From: Nonomuraea candida
GTDB taxonomy: Bacteria > Actinomycetota > Actinomycetes > Streptosporangiales > Streptosporangiaceae
Direction of reading: 5' to 3'
Assembly: GCF_000725485.1 (NCBI RefSeq)
Contig: NZ_JOAG01000031.1
Coordinates: 1-64,000 of the forward strand
Length of the DNA: 64,000 nt
Shown here: piece after piece, positions 17,727-26,325 of the stretch
Numbering within the stretch: position 1 is the first letter of the stretch
Layout of the letters: the number at the start of each line of letters is the position of its first letter
Notes under the pieces: generated by a model
Databases searched by the model: none
What the model was told of the DNA's origin: nothing
The model's input: the letters and a program-made list of their open reading frames with translations, nothing else
Made by a program: the position numbers and the translations under genes

Positions 17727-17765
17727 GGCCCACCCGGCCCCCGGACATTCGGGGCCGGGTGGGCC
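17727..17765. terminator. Bidirectional stem-loop terminator between cvnD and the MerR gene
   Basis: Perfect 15-bp GC stem: GGCCCACCCGGCCCC (17727-17741) pairs with 17751-17765 around a 9-nt loop. It sits between the two convergent stops. As usual in actinomycetes there is no U-tract. Confidence 0.85.
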
Positions 17766-17790
17766 TGGCGGCGCCCGCCGGCCCCGCCGT

Positions 17791-18606
17791 TCACTCCGTA
17801 CCGTCCAGATGCGGGTCCAGATACGCGTCCAGGGCCGCCGCGCCCCGCACCATCGCGCGCCCGCGGGCCGACAGTCGCGCCTGCCAGTCGCGCAGGGCGC
17901 CCTCCAGGGGCTCCAGCCCGCCGGCCGCGCGAACCTGCCGGATCAGCGGCGCGATCTGCTCCAGCAGGTAGCCGCCCCTTCTGAGCTGGTGGACGAGCTG
18001 GGCGTCCCGCACGTCGGCCGCCGTGTAGACGCGGTAGCCGGTCTGCGGATCGCGTCGCGGCTCGACCAGCCCGGCCCGCTCCCACTTGCGCAGCGTCGCG
18101 GGCCGGATGCCGAGCCGCCGGGCCAGCGGCCCGATGAACGTGGCGCCGCCGGGCGCGAGCGGCTCCCCCGGCCCCGGCGGACCCACCGGGCCCGGCACGT
18201 CCGGCGAGGCCGGCCGGCGCGGCGAGCGCGGCGTGTCCGGCGAGCCGGGCATGTCCGGCGGCGAACCCGGCGGCCCCAGGGCGCGTAGCGCCTGCTCGAC
18301 GGCGCGCAGGGTGCGGCGGTCGTCGAGGAGCTGGGCGTGGCTCTCGTCGATGAGCCGCAGCGCCTCCTCGGTCGCGCCCCGGTTGACCGCCTGCATGATC
18401 GACGTCGCCGTCTGGTGCCCGTGGCCGGGGATCAGGGCGAGGAACGCGCGCAGCGCCCGGGCGTGGCGGGCGGTATAGGTGCGGTAGCCGTGCGCGGTGC
18501 GGCCCGCGGGCGGCAGGATGCCGGCCTGCTCGTAGTTGCGGACGGCCTGCGTGGACAGCCCGTGCTCGCGCGCCAGGTCCACCGGACGGAGCCGATCACC
18601 GGCCAT
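17791..18606 (-). CDS. TioE-like regulator with two MerR domains
   Basis: 271 aa. The N-terminal MerR helix-turn-helix (about 5-75, LSTQAVRNYEQAGILPP) and a second MerR domain (about 165-235, LGIRPATLRKWERAGLVEPRRDP) are separated by a Pro/Gly-rich linker with SPDTPRSP-type runs. This double-MerR layout matches the TioE family. The start at 18606 has GGGAGG 5 nt upstream; longer frames run into the divergent gene. It probably controls the divergent erythromycin-esterase-family gene. Confidence 0.85.
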   Translation of the reverse strand: MAGDRLRPVDLAREHGLSTQAVRNYEQAGILPPAGRTAHGYRTYTARHARALRAFLALIPGHGHQTATSIMQAVNRGATEEALRLIDESHAQLLDDRRTLRAVEQALRALGPPGSPPDMPGSPDTPRSPRRPASPDVPGPVGPPGPGEPLAPGGATFIGPLARRLGIRPATLRKWERAGLVEPRRDPQTGYRVYTAADVRDAQLVHQLRRGGYLLEQIAPLIRQVRAAGGLEPLEGALRDWQARLSARGRAMVRGAAALDAYLDPHLDGTE

Positions 18607-18684
18607 GGCGACCTCCCTCGTTGAGGCCTGACGGGCCAGTACGCCGGAGTCTCCCGGTGAAAGTCTCAACAGAGAGTTCAACGA

Positions 18685-18698
18685 TACCGTAGAGGGTA
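18685..18698. promoter_or_regulatory. Short inverted repeat between the TioE-like and esterase genes
   Basis: TACC-gtagag-GGTA lies in the 127-bp divergent region, 36 bp before the esterase start. A tAGAGG -10-like element here sits about 20 bp from a CTCAAC -35-like element, and the long spacer is typical of MerR-controlled promoters. The evidence is weak. Confidence 0.3.
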
Positions 18699-18733
18699 AG
18701 GAGTCGGCTCCGGCCGGCAGAACAGGAGTCGCC

Positions 18734-19981
18734 ATGCCCGCCCGCCCTTCGCTCCGCGAAGCCGCCCGCGATCTCGACGTCGAGGGCGCCGCCGCCGTCA
18801 CCCGGTTCCTCCGCTCGCTGCCGGCCCGCCCCCGGCTGCTCGGCCTGGGTGAGGCCATGCACGGCGAGGAGCCGTGCACCGAACTGCGCAACGAGATCTT
18901 CCGCGAGCTCGCCGGGCACGCGGGGTTCCGCGCGATCGCCCTGGAGAGCGACTGCCTGGCGGGCCTGGCCGTGGACGCGTACGTCCGCACCGGCGAGGGC
19001 TCGCTGGACGACGTGATGCGTACGGGCTTCAGCCACGGCTTCGGCGACTCGCCGGCCACCCGCGAGCTCGTCCGCTGGATGCGCGAGCACAACCGCGACC
19101 GCCCCGCCGCCGACCGGCTGCGCTTCTTCGGGTTCGACGCCCCGATCGAGATGATGTGGGCCGCCGGCCCGCGCCGCCCCCTCACCGCGCTGCACGGCTA
19201 CCTGACCGCCCACGGCGTGCCCCTCCCCTGCACCCTGGACACCCTGGATCGCCTGCTCGGGCCCGACGAGCGGTGGACCGACGAGGCCGCCGCCATGGAC
19301 CCGTCACGGTCGGTGGGCAACTCCCCTGACGTGGCCGAGCTGCGCCTGCTGGCCGACGACCTGGTGCCGCTGCTGACCGCGTACGCGCCGGACCTGCTCG
19401 CCGCGTCCTCGCCGGAGGAGTGGCGGCGGGCCGGCCTGTACGCGCGCACGGCCGTGGGCCTGCTCCGCTATCACGCCACCATGGCGAGCACCGCCCCCGA
19501 CCGGGTGTGGCGGCTGATGAGCCTGCGCGACGCGATGATGGCCGACAACCTCCTGGCCGCCGCCGAGCACGGCCCGGTGCTCGTCTCCGCCCACAACCGC
19601 CACCTCCAGCGGGAGAAGAGCACCTGGCAGCTGGCCGGCATGGCGCTGGACTGGTGGTGCGCGGGCGCCATCGCCTCCGCCCGGCTCGGCGACGGCTACG
19701 CCTTCCTGGCCGGGGCCCTCGGCGGCGTACCCCACCAGGGCCTGCCCCGCCCCCACCCCGAGACCGTCGAGGGCCTGCTGGCCACGCTCCCGGGCGACCG
19801 GCTCCTCATCGACTCCCGCACCCTGGCCGCCGCCCTCCACGACCAGGACCTCAGGCCCGTGCCCCGCACCGACATCGCCCGCAACTACGGCTACTTTCCC
19901 CTCGACCCCGCCCACCTGACCGAGACCGACGGCATCCTCTTCCTCAAGACCCTCCCCGAACCACCCCCGCAAACGGTCTGA
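18734..19981 (+). CDS. Erythromycin-esterase-family protein
   Basis: 415 aa. Family signatures: GEAMHGEEPCTELRNEIF with the catalytic-type His43, ALESD, SHGFGDSP with the conserved pair RWMREHNRD, and SAHNRHLQR. Ere-type enzymes hydrolyse macrolide lactones, but most homologues in actinomycetes have unknown targets, so resistance should not be assumed. AGGAG lies 7 nt before the ATG. The divergent TioE-like MerR protein is the likely regulator. Confidence 0.87.
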   Translation: MPARPSLREAARDLDVEGAAAVTRFLRSLPARPRLLGLGEAMHGEEPCTELRNEIFRELAGHAGFRAIALESDCLAGLAVDAYVRTGEGSLDDVMRTGFSHGFGDSPATRELVRWMREHNRDRPAADRLRFFGFDAPIEMMWAAGPRRPLTALHGYLTAHGVPLPCTLDTLDRLLGPDERWTDEAAAMDPSRSVGNSPDVAELRLLADDLVPLLTAYAPDLLAASSPEEWRRAGLYARTAVGLLRYHATMASTAPDRVWRLMSLRDAMMADNLLAAAEHGPVLVSAHNRHLQREKSTWQLAGMALDWWCAGAIASARLGDGYAFLAGALGGVPHQGLPRPHPETVEGLLATLPGDRLLIDSRTLAAALHDQDLRPVPRTDIARNYGYFPLDPAHLTETDGILFLKTLPEPPPQTV

Positions 19982-19994
19982 CACCGGGCAGGGC

Positions 19995-20756
19995 TCAGGC
20001 CAGGGTGGCCCACTCCTCGCCGTGGAACGGCAGGTAGCCGCGCGGCACCGAGCCGTCGAGCCGCACTCGGAGGCGCAGGTTCGCCGGGGCGTCGGCATCG
20101 TTGACCTGGGCCACCCGGAGGTTCATGGCACCCGAGTCGCGCACCCGGCGCACGTATTCGAGCAGGAGGTCCGGCACCCAGCCGAGCGCGTCGCCCTCGC
20201 GCGTGACCAGTAGCGCGTGGCCGTTCACCGGGTTGTCCGGGTCGTCACGCAAGGTGAGCATGTCACCCTCGCGAAGCCGCGCCACCCGTGACTCCGCGCC
20301 CTCCCGGTGGCGAAGGCCGTGGACGAAGAAGAACGTCGACGTGCGGCCGTCGGGATCGACCTGCGGCTCGGGGACCAGGAAGATCGAGTCTCCGGCCCGC
20401 CGCCCACCGGACCTGCCGAGCACCGTCAGCGGAGGCGAGCCGTCGGGCAGGCCGAGCACCGTCAGGTATCGGACGTAGTCGGAGCGACGGGGGCTCATCA
20501 GCCGCTGGCTGAACAGCGGGAAGAGAACCGGAGACTCGTAGCGGCGTTCGAGGTCCTCGAACCCGAGCAAGGGCCTGAACCCCGGGATGTCCATCACCCG
20601 CCGGAGGTAGGCGAAGGCGTATCCCGCATCGCTCTGCTCGAGGAGCCCGATGGGCGCGATGCGCCGGCTGGCCCGGTCCTGCAGCGCGACCACGAGGCGG
20701 GCGGTCCCCGTCGGCTCCCGGAGACACGACGACGAGGACCTGCGCGGATCAACCAT
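19995..20756 (-). CDS. HIRAN-domain protein with HipA-N-like segment, partner of the HipA-like kinase
   Basis: 253 aa. Residues about 145-220 fit a HIRAN domain (LREGDMLTLRDDPDNPVNGH, then GWVPDLLLEYV). HIRAN domains bind DNA ends or damaged DNA in other proteins. Residues about 35-90 (IGLLEQSDAGYAFAYL, then VLFPLFSQRLMSPRR) resemble the N-terminal subdomain of HipA, the part that is a separate protein, HipS, in HipBST systems. The ATG at 20756 has AGGAGG upstream and overlaps the kinase stop by 8 bp. It is probably the functional partner or antidote of the kinase; this is inference. Confidence 0.72.
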   Translation of the reverse strand: MVDPRRSSSSCLREPTGTARLVVALQDRASRRIAPIGLLEQSDAGYAFAYLRRVMDIPGFRPLLGFEDLERRYESPVLFPLFSQRLMSPRRSDYVRYLTVLGLPDGSPPLTVLGRSGGRRAGDSIFLVPEPQVDPDGRTSTFFFVHGLRHREGAESRVARLREGDMLTLRDDPDNPVNGHALLVTREGDALGWVPDLLLEYVRRVRDSGAMNLRVAQVNDADAPANLRLRVRLDGSVPRGYLPFHGEEWATLA

Positions 20757-21645
20757 CAAGGAGCCTCCTCCTGTTCGCGTCCATGAGCTCCACCGCGAAC
20801 GTACGCGCCGCCTCGGACATTTCCGGGACCCGCGCGGCGAGAGCTGCGAAATGAGCCTTCTCGCAGGCGGCCACACGGTCAAGCCAGTATTCCCGGACGG
20901 AGGCGCTGACAAGCCCCAACGCGTGCCTGGCGAAGTCCGTCAGCGGCACCTTACGGCATCCCTCGAATCTCCAGGCGGTCCCCTTACGCAGGAACGCCTC
21001 CCAATCCCTGCTGCCGCCGAGGATGCGCCGCCGATCCGCGTCTGTGAGGCTGAAGCCAAGGCTGGTCGCGTGATCGTACGAAGGGCACAGGAGGGAGTGA
21101 TCCCTCTCCGGCCCGATCAGCACCGCCCAGTTCGCCGGATGCCGATCCCGGTTGGCGATCAAGGCGTCCAGCACGGTGTAACCCGCGAACACGTCGAACG
21201 CATCGAATGCGGCCGGTCCGCCGAAACCCGGTGGCCGGCCGAAGCCGTGCAACGCTCCACGGACGTTGTCCAGGGTGTGCCCGGCGTGCCGCTTGTCCAT
21301 AGGGTCATGGATCTCTCCCAGATACGTGCTGAGCAGCAGGAACCCGGGCTGCAACTGCCAGCCCTCAGGTCTGACGTCGTAGGACACACACCCTCGGCGA
21401 CCGGACCGGATCGCCAGATCGATGTCGGCTCTGGGAACGCCGAACAGCGCCGCCACCTCCGAGGCGAGCTTCTCAGGCCAGTGATCGGCTTTCTCGGCCG
21501 TGTCATTACGGGTGTTGGGCTTGAACAGAGCGCGGCGGCAGGGCTGCTCTCCGCTGCTGAGCCAGAGCTTCTCCTCCGAGCCGTCAGCCTCGTAAAGATC
21601 GACCGACCAATCGGTCACGTCGACGATGGGAAAGGACTCGGCCAC
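20749..21645 (-). CDS. HipA-like Ser/Thr kinase
   Basis: 298 aa. Kinase elements as in HipA: ATP-contact Lys42 in ALFKPN, catalytic loop NRDRHPANWAVL with Asp167 and Asn172, metal-binding Asp191 in SYDHATSLG. The HipA N-terminal subdomain is missing and appears to reside in the downstream HIRAN protein. No HipB-like DNA-binding antitoxin is adjacent. The GTG start has no ribosome binding site, so translation may be leaderless or near-leaderless. HipA toxins phosphorylate aminoacyl-tRNA synthetases; this target is unknown. Confidence 0.8.
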   Translation of the reverse strand: MAESFPIVDVTDWSVDLYEADGSEEKLWLSSGEQPCRRALFKPNTRNDTAEKADHWPEKLASEVAALFGVPRADIDLAIRSGRRGCVSYDVRPEGWQLQPGFLLLSTYLGEIHDPMDKRHAGHTLDNVRGALHGFGRPPGFGGPAAFDAFDVFAGYTVLDALIANRDRHPANWAVLIGPERDHSLLCPSYDHATSLGFSLTDADRRRILGGSRDWEAFLRKGTAWRFEGCRKVPLTDFARHALGLVSASVREYWLDRVAACEKAHFAALAARVPEMSEAARTFAVELMDANRRRLLDG

Positions 21646-21650
21646 GATGA

Positions 21651-21671
21651 GGAACCGTACAGTAACGGTCC
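21651..21671. promoter_or_regulatory. Imperfect palindrome just upstream of the HipA-like kinase
   Basis: Arms GGAACCGT and ACGGTCC (one extra base on one side) flank acagta, whose complement TACTGT can serve as a minus-strand -10. The site lies 5 bp upstream of the GTG, so a bound protein would block initiation. It is a candidate autoregulatory operator. Confidence 0.4.
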
Positions 21672-21801
21672 GCGCACGGCGCGGCGATCGGGGAGGAAGC
21701 GGGCTGCCGGCACGCGGTTGTCGGCACGGCGGCCGCCCACCGGTCCGGGGGCGGGATGCGGCGCAGGGTCCGGGGGCGGGCGGCTCGCGTAGGGGTGGTG
21801 G

Positions 21802-24558
21802 TCACCAGGTTTCGACGGTGAACGCGCCTCTGCGGACGGCCAGTTCCAGCAGGTCCGTCTCCACCGCCGCCAACGGGTCGTCGAGGGGGATGCGGAACGT
21901 GCGGATCTGGCTGGGGCCGAAGTCGGCCGTGAGCCTGATCCCGGCCATCGGGATGCGCAGGGTCGCGACCCCTGCGCGGCCGGTCGTCTCGACGGCGCGG
22001 ACCACCAGGTCGCGCGGCGTGTCCTCGTGCAGCTTCACCGCCGTGACCATGACCTGCCCGCCCCCGTCGTCCAGGTAGCCGCGGGCGGCCGGCAGCGGGC
22101 CGTCATGGCAGCTCTCCAGCATCGCCCGCACCGGCGAGCCGAGCAGCGCGGCCCGGCGGGTGAGCCCGGCCGCGCGCCAGTCGCCGGCGTGCGGCACCAG
22201 CAGGTACGAGAACCGCTGCGTCCCCTGGTCCTGGTAGGAGTAGTGGCCGTCGGGGTCCAGCAGCCGGGGGTCGTGCCAGGCGTAGACCGGGCTGCGCACG
22301 ACGGTGACGCCGATGCTGGGGCCGCGTCCCGGGCCGGGCGGTGAGACGTCGTAGCCGTGTTTGGCGTTGTTCACCACGGCCAGCCCGGCCCGCGTGCCGT
22401 TCACCGAGCCCGACAGGTCCACCCACGACTGGGCCGGCTCCTCCGCCCCGTCGACGGGCCTGGTCAGGTGGGCGAACGGGATCTCGTACGTGGCCGCCGG
22501 CCCCTCCAGCCCCACCGGGAAGCGCAGCTTCAGCAGGTGCGCCCGCTCCCGCCAGTCGAGCGTGACCCGCACCTCCACGGCGTCGTCGTCGCCCGCGCCC
22601 AGGATGAGCTCCTCCACCAGCGTGGAACGGCCCCACGCGCGCTCCACCCGCAGGCGGGCGCGCAGCGGCCCGTGCTCGCGCAGCACGACGCCGATCGTCG
22701 CCATCTCCTCGCCGGGCCAGTCGTAGGAGACGACGCGGTGGCCCCAGGTGTCGGTCGGGTCCGCGCAGATCTGCGTGTGCGGGCCCGCCGCCCCGGCCAG
22801 CAGGTCCACGCCGGTGCGCTTGTCGAGCAGGCCGGACAGCCGGCCGGTGACGGGGTCGAGGTCCAGGCGGAGCACGTCGTTCTCGAGGTGGCGCTCCGAG
22901 GCCGACAGGGCGCCGCCCGGATGCCCGCCGGGGCCCGGCCGCAGCCGGTAGAGGCGGTAGCCCAGCGCGGGCAGCGCGGCCAGGAACACCGTGGCGCCCC
23001 GCCCTTTGTCGTCGGTGGTGGCCACGGGCTGGATGCGCTGGCAGGGCACGCCGGCGCCGCCGGCGTCCACGACGTGCACGCCGCCCGGGGCCAGGCCGTA
23101 CTGCAGCTCGACGCGGGTGGTGACCGGCCACGGGTGCGGGTTGAAGACGACGACCGGCTGGGTGCCGGCCTCTTCCGGTACGGCGATGTCGCGGGCGATC
23201 ACGTTGTGGGCCCTGGTGATGATCCGCTTGGCGCCGGCCACGGCCTCGCCGAGCTGGTCGCGGGCGTCGTCGTAGGCGGGCTCGATGGCCGAACCGGGCA
23301 GCACGTCGTGGAACTGGTTGAACAGCACCTGCTTCCAGGCGCGTTCCAGGTCGGCGCGGGCGTCGTGGCCGGCGATCGCGGCCCACCGCTCGGCCGACAG
23401 CACCGCCGCCTGCGCCCTGCGCTGCCACGCCTTGATCCCGGAGTGCGCGGAGTAGCAGCCGGCCGCGTGGTGCTGCAGGTCGTCGCGCCACACGGCCAGC
23501 TCCGCCAGCCCCTGCTCGCCCAGGCGCTTGGTCATCTCGTCGAAGTAGCGGCGCGGCGAGGACATCGTCAGCTCGCCGAACGTGCCCATCCGGTCGTAGC
23601 GGTGGATGGACTCGATGTTGGCCCGGGTCGGGCCGCCGCCGTGGTTGCCCACCCCGTAGAAGACCATCAGGTCGCCGAGCGAGCGGTCGAGCTGGCCCAG
23701 CGCCTTCTCGGTCTGGCCGGCGACCTCTCCGGGCGGGCTGCAGTATTCGTACGGGATCCGGTACGCCAGCACCCGGCTCCCGTCCGGCGCCTCCCACCAG
23801 AACAGCGTGCCGGGCAGCTCGCTCTCGTGCGGTCCCGGGCGCAGGAAGCAGTAGGAGTCCATGCCCTGGCCGCGCAGGATGGCGGGCAGCATGGCGTTGT
23901 GGCCGAACGGGTCCACGTTCATCCCGACCGAGGCCGTGACGCCGAACTTCGCCTTGAGGTAGCGCTGGCCGTACAGGCCCTGGCGGACGAACGACTCCCC
24001 CGACGGCATGTTGCAGTCGGGCTCCACCCACCAGCCGCCCGCCATCACCCAGCGGCCCTCGGCCACCTTCTCCCTGATCCTGGCGAACAGCTCGGGGTCG
24101 GACTCCTCCACCCACGACAGCAGCACGACCTGGTCGCAGGTGAAGATGAAGTCGGGGTACTCGTCCATGCGGTGGATCGCCGACCAGAACGTGGCCCGCG
24201 CCTCCTGGTAGCCCTCCTGCCACGGCCACAGCCACACCGGGTCGAGGTGGGCGTTGCCGACCATGTGCAGGGTGCGGCCGGGGGTGGCGGCCGGGCGGCG
24301 CGCCGGCGGCAGGCCGGGCGGCTGACCACCGGAGGGCGCGTTCGCCATCGGCGCCACCCGCCTCCCAGCCGCGGTGCCGGACGCGGTGCCGGACGCGGTG
24401 CCGGACGCGGTGCCGGACGCGGTGCCGGACGCGGTGCCGGACGCGGTGCCGGCTCCGGGTCCGCCGGGTTCGGGTCCGCCGGGTTCGGGTCCGCCGGGTT
24501 CGGGTCCGCCGGGTTCGGGCTGGAGGGCGGGGCGGTCAGGGAGGCCGGGGCCGGTCAT
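21802..24558 (-). CDS. GH38 alpha-mannosidase
   Basis: 918 aa. GH38 motifs: NAHLDPVWLWPW (from about 102), nucleophile Asp216 in NVDPFGHNAMLP, and FNQFHDVLPGS; a beta-rich C-terminal half follows. It hydrolyses alpha-mannosides; there is no signal peptide, so it acts on imported oligosaccharides. The ATG at 24558 overlaps the SIS stop (ATGA). A second possible start at 24348 (MANAPSGG) has GGGAGG and GGTGG upstream and would leave out a ~65-residue repeat region (EPGGP and GTAS repeats). It is the last gene of the ROK-SIS-GH38 operon. Confidence 0.92.
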   Translation of the reverse strand: MTGPGLPDRPALQPEPGGPEPGGPEPGGPEPGGPGAGTASGTASGTASGTASGTASGTASGTAAGRRVAPMANAPSGGQPPGLPPARRPAATPGRTLHMVGNAHLDPVWLWPWQEGYQEARATFWSAIHRMDEYPDFIFTCDQVVLLSWVEESDPELFARIREKVAEGRWVMAGGWWVEPDCNMPSGESFVRQGLYGQRYLKAKFGVTASVGMNVDPFGHNAMLPAILRGQGMDSYCFLRPGPHESELPGTLFWWEAPDGSRVLAYRIPYEYCSPPGEVAGQTEKALGQLDRSLGDLMVFYGVGNHGGGPTRANIESIHRYDRMGTFGELTMSSPRRYFDEMTKRLGEQGLAELAVWRDDLQHHAAGCYSAHSGIKAWQRRAQAAVLSAERWAAIAGHDARADLERAWKQVLFNQFHDVLPGSAIEPAYDDARDQLGEAVAGAKRIITRAHNVIARDIAVPEEAGTQPVVVFNPHPWPVTTRVELQYGLAPGGVHVVDAGGAGVPCQRIQPVATTDDKGRGATVFLAALPALGYRLYRLRPGPGGHPGGALSASERHLENDVLRLDLDPVTGRLSGLLDKRTGVDLLAGAAGPHTQICADPTDTWGHRVVSYDWPGEEMATIGVVLREHGPLRARLRVERAWGRSTLVEELILGAGDDDAVEVRVTLDWRERAHLLKLRFPVGLEGPAATYEIPFAHLTRPVDGAEEPAQSWVDLSGSVNGTRAGLAVVNNAKHGYDVSPPGPGRGPSIGVTVVRSPVYAWHDPRLLDPDGHYSYQDQGTQRFSYLLVPHAGDWRAAGLTRRAALLGSPVRAMLESCHDGPLPAARGYLDDGGGQVMVTAVKLHEDTPRDLVVRAVETTGRAGVATLRIPMAGIRLTADFGPSQIRTFRIPLDDPLAAVETDLLELAVRRGAFTVETW
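24371..24454. repeat. 12-bp tandem repeat, seven copies (GTAS repeat)
   Basis: Unit gcggtgccggac in seven near-identical copies, encoding GTAS repeats at the N-terminus of the long form of the GH38 protein. It may be untranslated if the internal start is used. Confidence 0.85.
24461..24520. repeat. 15-bp tandem repeat, four copies (EPGGP repeat)
   Basis: Unit ccgccgggttcgggt in four copies, encoding EPGGP repeats, directly beside the 12-bp array. Both units are multiples of three, which fits translation. Confidence 0.85.
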
Positions 24559-25166
24559 GCGGCCGCCCATGCGTCGACCTTCTCGCTGATCAGGTGCAGC
24601 ATCAGTGTGTGGATCTCCTGGATGCGCGCGGTCTCGGTGCTGGGGGCGAGGAGGAGGCGGTCGGCGAACCGGGCGGCGGCCCCGCCGTCACCGCCGCCGA
24701 ACAGCACGGTCATCGCGCCGTTGGCCTGCGCGGCCCGCAGCGCGCCGACGACGTTCGGCGAGTTGCCGCTGGTGGTGAAGGCCGCCACGACGTCGCCGGG
24801 ACGGGCCAGCGCCCGGACCTGCCGGGCGAAGACGTCGTCATAGGCGTAGTCGTTGGCGATGCACGTCATGACGGTCGCATCGGTCGTCAGCGTCACCGTG
24901 GGCAGCGGGCGGCGTTCGCGCTTGTAGTGGCCGATCAGCTCGCCGGTCAGGTGCTGCGCGTCGGCGGCGCTGCCGCCGTTGCCCAGCGTGTAGAGGGTGC
25001 CGCCGCGGGTGAAGGTCTCGATGAGCAGGTCCGCGGCGGCCTCGACGGCGGGCAGCAGCGCCACCATGCCACGCGCGGCGGCGAGGTGCCCCTCGACGTG
25101 CTCCACGAGCACATCAGGGATCGGCGGCGTCAAGGGGGTCGGGGGCCTCGGGGGAAGGTCAGCCAT
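24555..25166 (-). CDS. SIS-domain sugar-phosphate isomerase (GmhA-like)
   Basis: 203 aa. The SIS domain has TLGNGGSAADAQHLTGELIG and AFTTSGNSPNV, as in D-sedoheptulose-7-phosphate isomerase GmhA. No heptose biosynthesis genes are near. Set between a ROK kinase and an alpha-mannosidase, it more likely isomerises a hexose or hexosamine phosphate in catabolism. The start at 25166 has AGGAAAG upstream; the N-terminal 20 residues are Pro-rich. It overlaps GH38 by 4 bp and lies 86 bp after ROK. Confidence 0.85.
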   Translation of the reverse strand: MADLPPRPPTPLTPPIPDVLVEHVEGHLAAARGMVALLPAVEAAADLLIETFTRGGTLYTLGNGGSAADAQHLTGELIGHYKRERRPLPTVTLTTDATVMTCIANDYAYDDVFARQVRALARPGDVVAAFTTSGNSPNVVGALRAAQANGAMTVLFGGGDGGAAARFADRLLLAPSTETARIQEIHTLMLHLISEKVDAWAAA

Positions 25167-25252
25167 GGGTCTTTCCTGAGACGGGTCAGGCAACGGGTTC
25201 GGGGCGGTGGTGGACGGCCGGGTCCGGTGGTGTCGGGTTTCTCTGGTGGTGA

Positions 25253-26212
25253 TCAGGTCGTGGTGATCAGGTCGTGGGCGACGGCGGCGGCGCCGATGAC
25301 GCCCACGCCCGTGCCCAGCCCGGACAGCTCGATCCGGGCCGTACGGGCGGCGGGCGGCATGGCGTCCCTGGCCACGGCCGCGGCGACGGGGTCGAGGAGC
25401 CGGGCGCCGGCGCGGGTGACGCCGCCGCCGAGGACGACGAGTTCGGGCTCGAACGCGTTCACCAGGTCGGTGATCGCGGCGCCCAGGGCCCAGGTGGTCT
25501 CGTCCCACACGGACCGGGCCAGCGGGTCGCCGGCCTCGGCGGCGCGGGAGACGTCCTCGGCCGTGAGGTGCCCGAGGGCCGACAACGCCGACGGGCGTCC
25601 CTCGGCCAGGGCCTCCCGGGCGCGTTCGGCGATGGCGGTGCCGGACGCGTACGCCTCCAGGCAGCCCAGCCGACCGCACGAGCACCTCCGGCCGCCCGGC
25701 CGGACCATGAGGTGTCCCAGCTCGCCGCCGTTGCCCGCCGCGCCCCGGTGCAGGCGTCCGCCGATGACGGAGCCGCCGCCGACGCCCGTGGAGATCGTCA
25801 GGTAGAGCATCGTGCTGGTGCCCCGGCCCGCGCCGTAGCGGTGTTCGCCCAGCGCGGCGGCCGTGGCGTCGTTCTCCAGCACGGACGGCACGCCGAACGC
25901 CCGGGCGGCCATCGCGCCGATCGGGACGTCGATCCAGCCCGGCAGGTGCGGCGGGCACTCCAGGACGCCGGTCCTGGTGTCGAGCGGGCCGCCGCAGGAG
26001 ATGCCGACGGCCGCCACGTCGGGCCGGCCCGCCTCCGCGATCGCCTTCCGGCCCAGGTCGAACAGCCTGGCCAGGACGGGTCGCGGCCCCGCCTCGCGCC
26101 GGGTGGGGCTGACCTGCCAGCCGTGGATCCGGCCGTCGCCCGTGACCACGCCCGCGGCGAGCTTGGTGCCGCCGATGTCCAGCGCCAGGACTGGGGGAAG
26201 ATCGCGCTCCAT
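25253..26212 (-). CDS. ROK-family sugar kinase
   Basis: 319 aa. ATP-phosphate motif ALDIGGTKLAAG, conserved GNGGELGH, and the Zn-binding loop CSCGRLGCLEAYAS (CxCGxxGCxE). It lacks the N-terminal DNA-binding domain of ROK repressors, so it is a kinase (glucokinase or N-acylmannosamine kinase type). The start at 26212 has GGAGG 4 nt upstream; the ATG at 26257 is in the operator region and is rejected. It is the first gene of the kinase-isomerase-mannosidase operon, with an operator at 26243-26258. Confidence 0.9.
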   Translation of the reverse strand: MERDLPPVLALDIGGTKLAAGVVTGDGRIHGWQVSPTRREAGPRPVLARLFDLGRKAIAEAGRPDVAAVGISCGGPLDTRTGVLECPPHLPGWIDVPIGAMAARAFGVPSVLENDATAAALGEHRYGAGRGTSTMLYLTISTGVGGGSVIGGRLHRGAAGNGGELGHLMVRPGGRRCSCGRLGCLEAYASGTAIAERAREALAEGRPSALSALGHLTAEDVSRAAEAGDPLARSVWDETTWALGAAITDLVNAFEPELVVLGGGVTRAGARLLDPVAAAVARDAMPPAARTARIELSGLGTGVGVIGAAAVAHDLITTT

Positions 26213-26242
26213 GGGGCCTCCGGTGCGGACGGCTGTCGGATA

Positions 26243-26258
26243 TGACATCGTTCCCACA
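26243..26258 (-). promoter_or_regulatory. LacI-type operator copy A upstream of the ROK gene
   Basis: Minus-strand sequence TGTGGGAACGATGTCA, 31 bp before the ROK start. It shares TGTGGGAACGAT with copy B (29227-29242) and is close to copies C and D at 34 kb. Confidence 0.72.
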
Positions 26259-26262
26259 TCGG

Positions 26263-26292
26263 ATCCTAGGCCGAGCCGTCACCAAGGGTCAA
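26263..26292 (-). promoter_or_regulatory. Candidate promoter of the ROK-SIS-GH38 operon
   Basis: On the minus strand, -35 TTGACC (26287-26292), 18-bp spacer, -10 TAGGAT (26263-26268). Transcription would start inside operator A, which fits repression by the LacI protein encoded just upstream. Confidence 0.6.
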
Positions 26293-26325
26293 CGAACCCG
26301 CCGGACAGACCGTGGAGGGCGCGGG

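Noticed and set aside
18734..19981. Calling the erythromycin-esterase-family gene a macrolide resistance gene
   Set aside because: Family membership alone does not show macrolide hydrolysis; most homologues in actinomycetes are uncharacterised.
24371..24520. Possible CRISPR array
   Set aside because: Units are 12 and 15 bp, contiguous, without spacers; they are minisatellites. No cas genes are present in the window.
22357..24843. 828-codon plus-strand ORF opposite the mannosidase gene
   Set aside because: Shadow frame; the minus strand encodes a full GH38 enzyme with all motifs.
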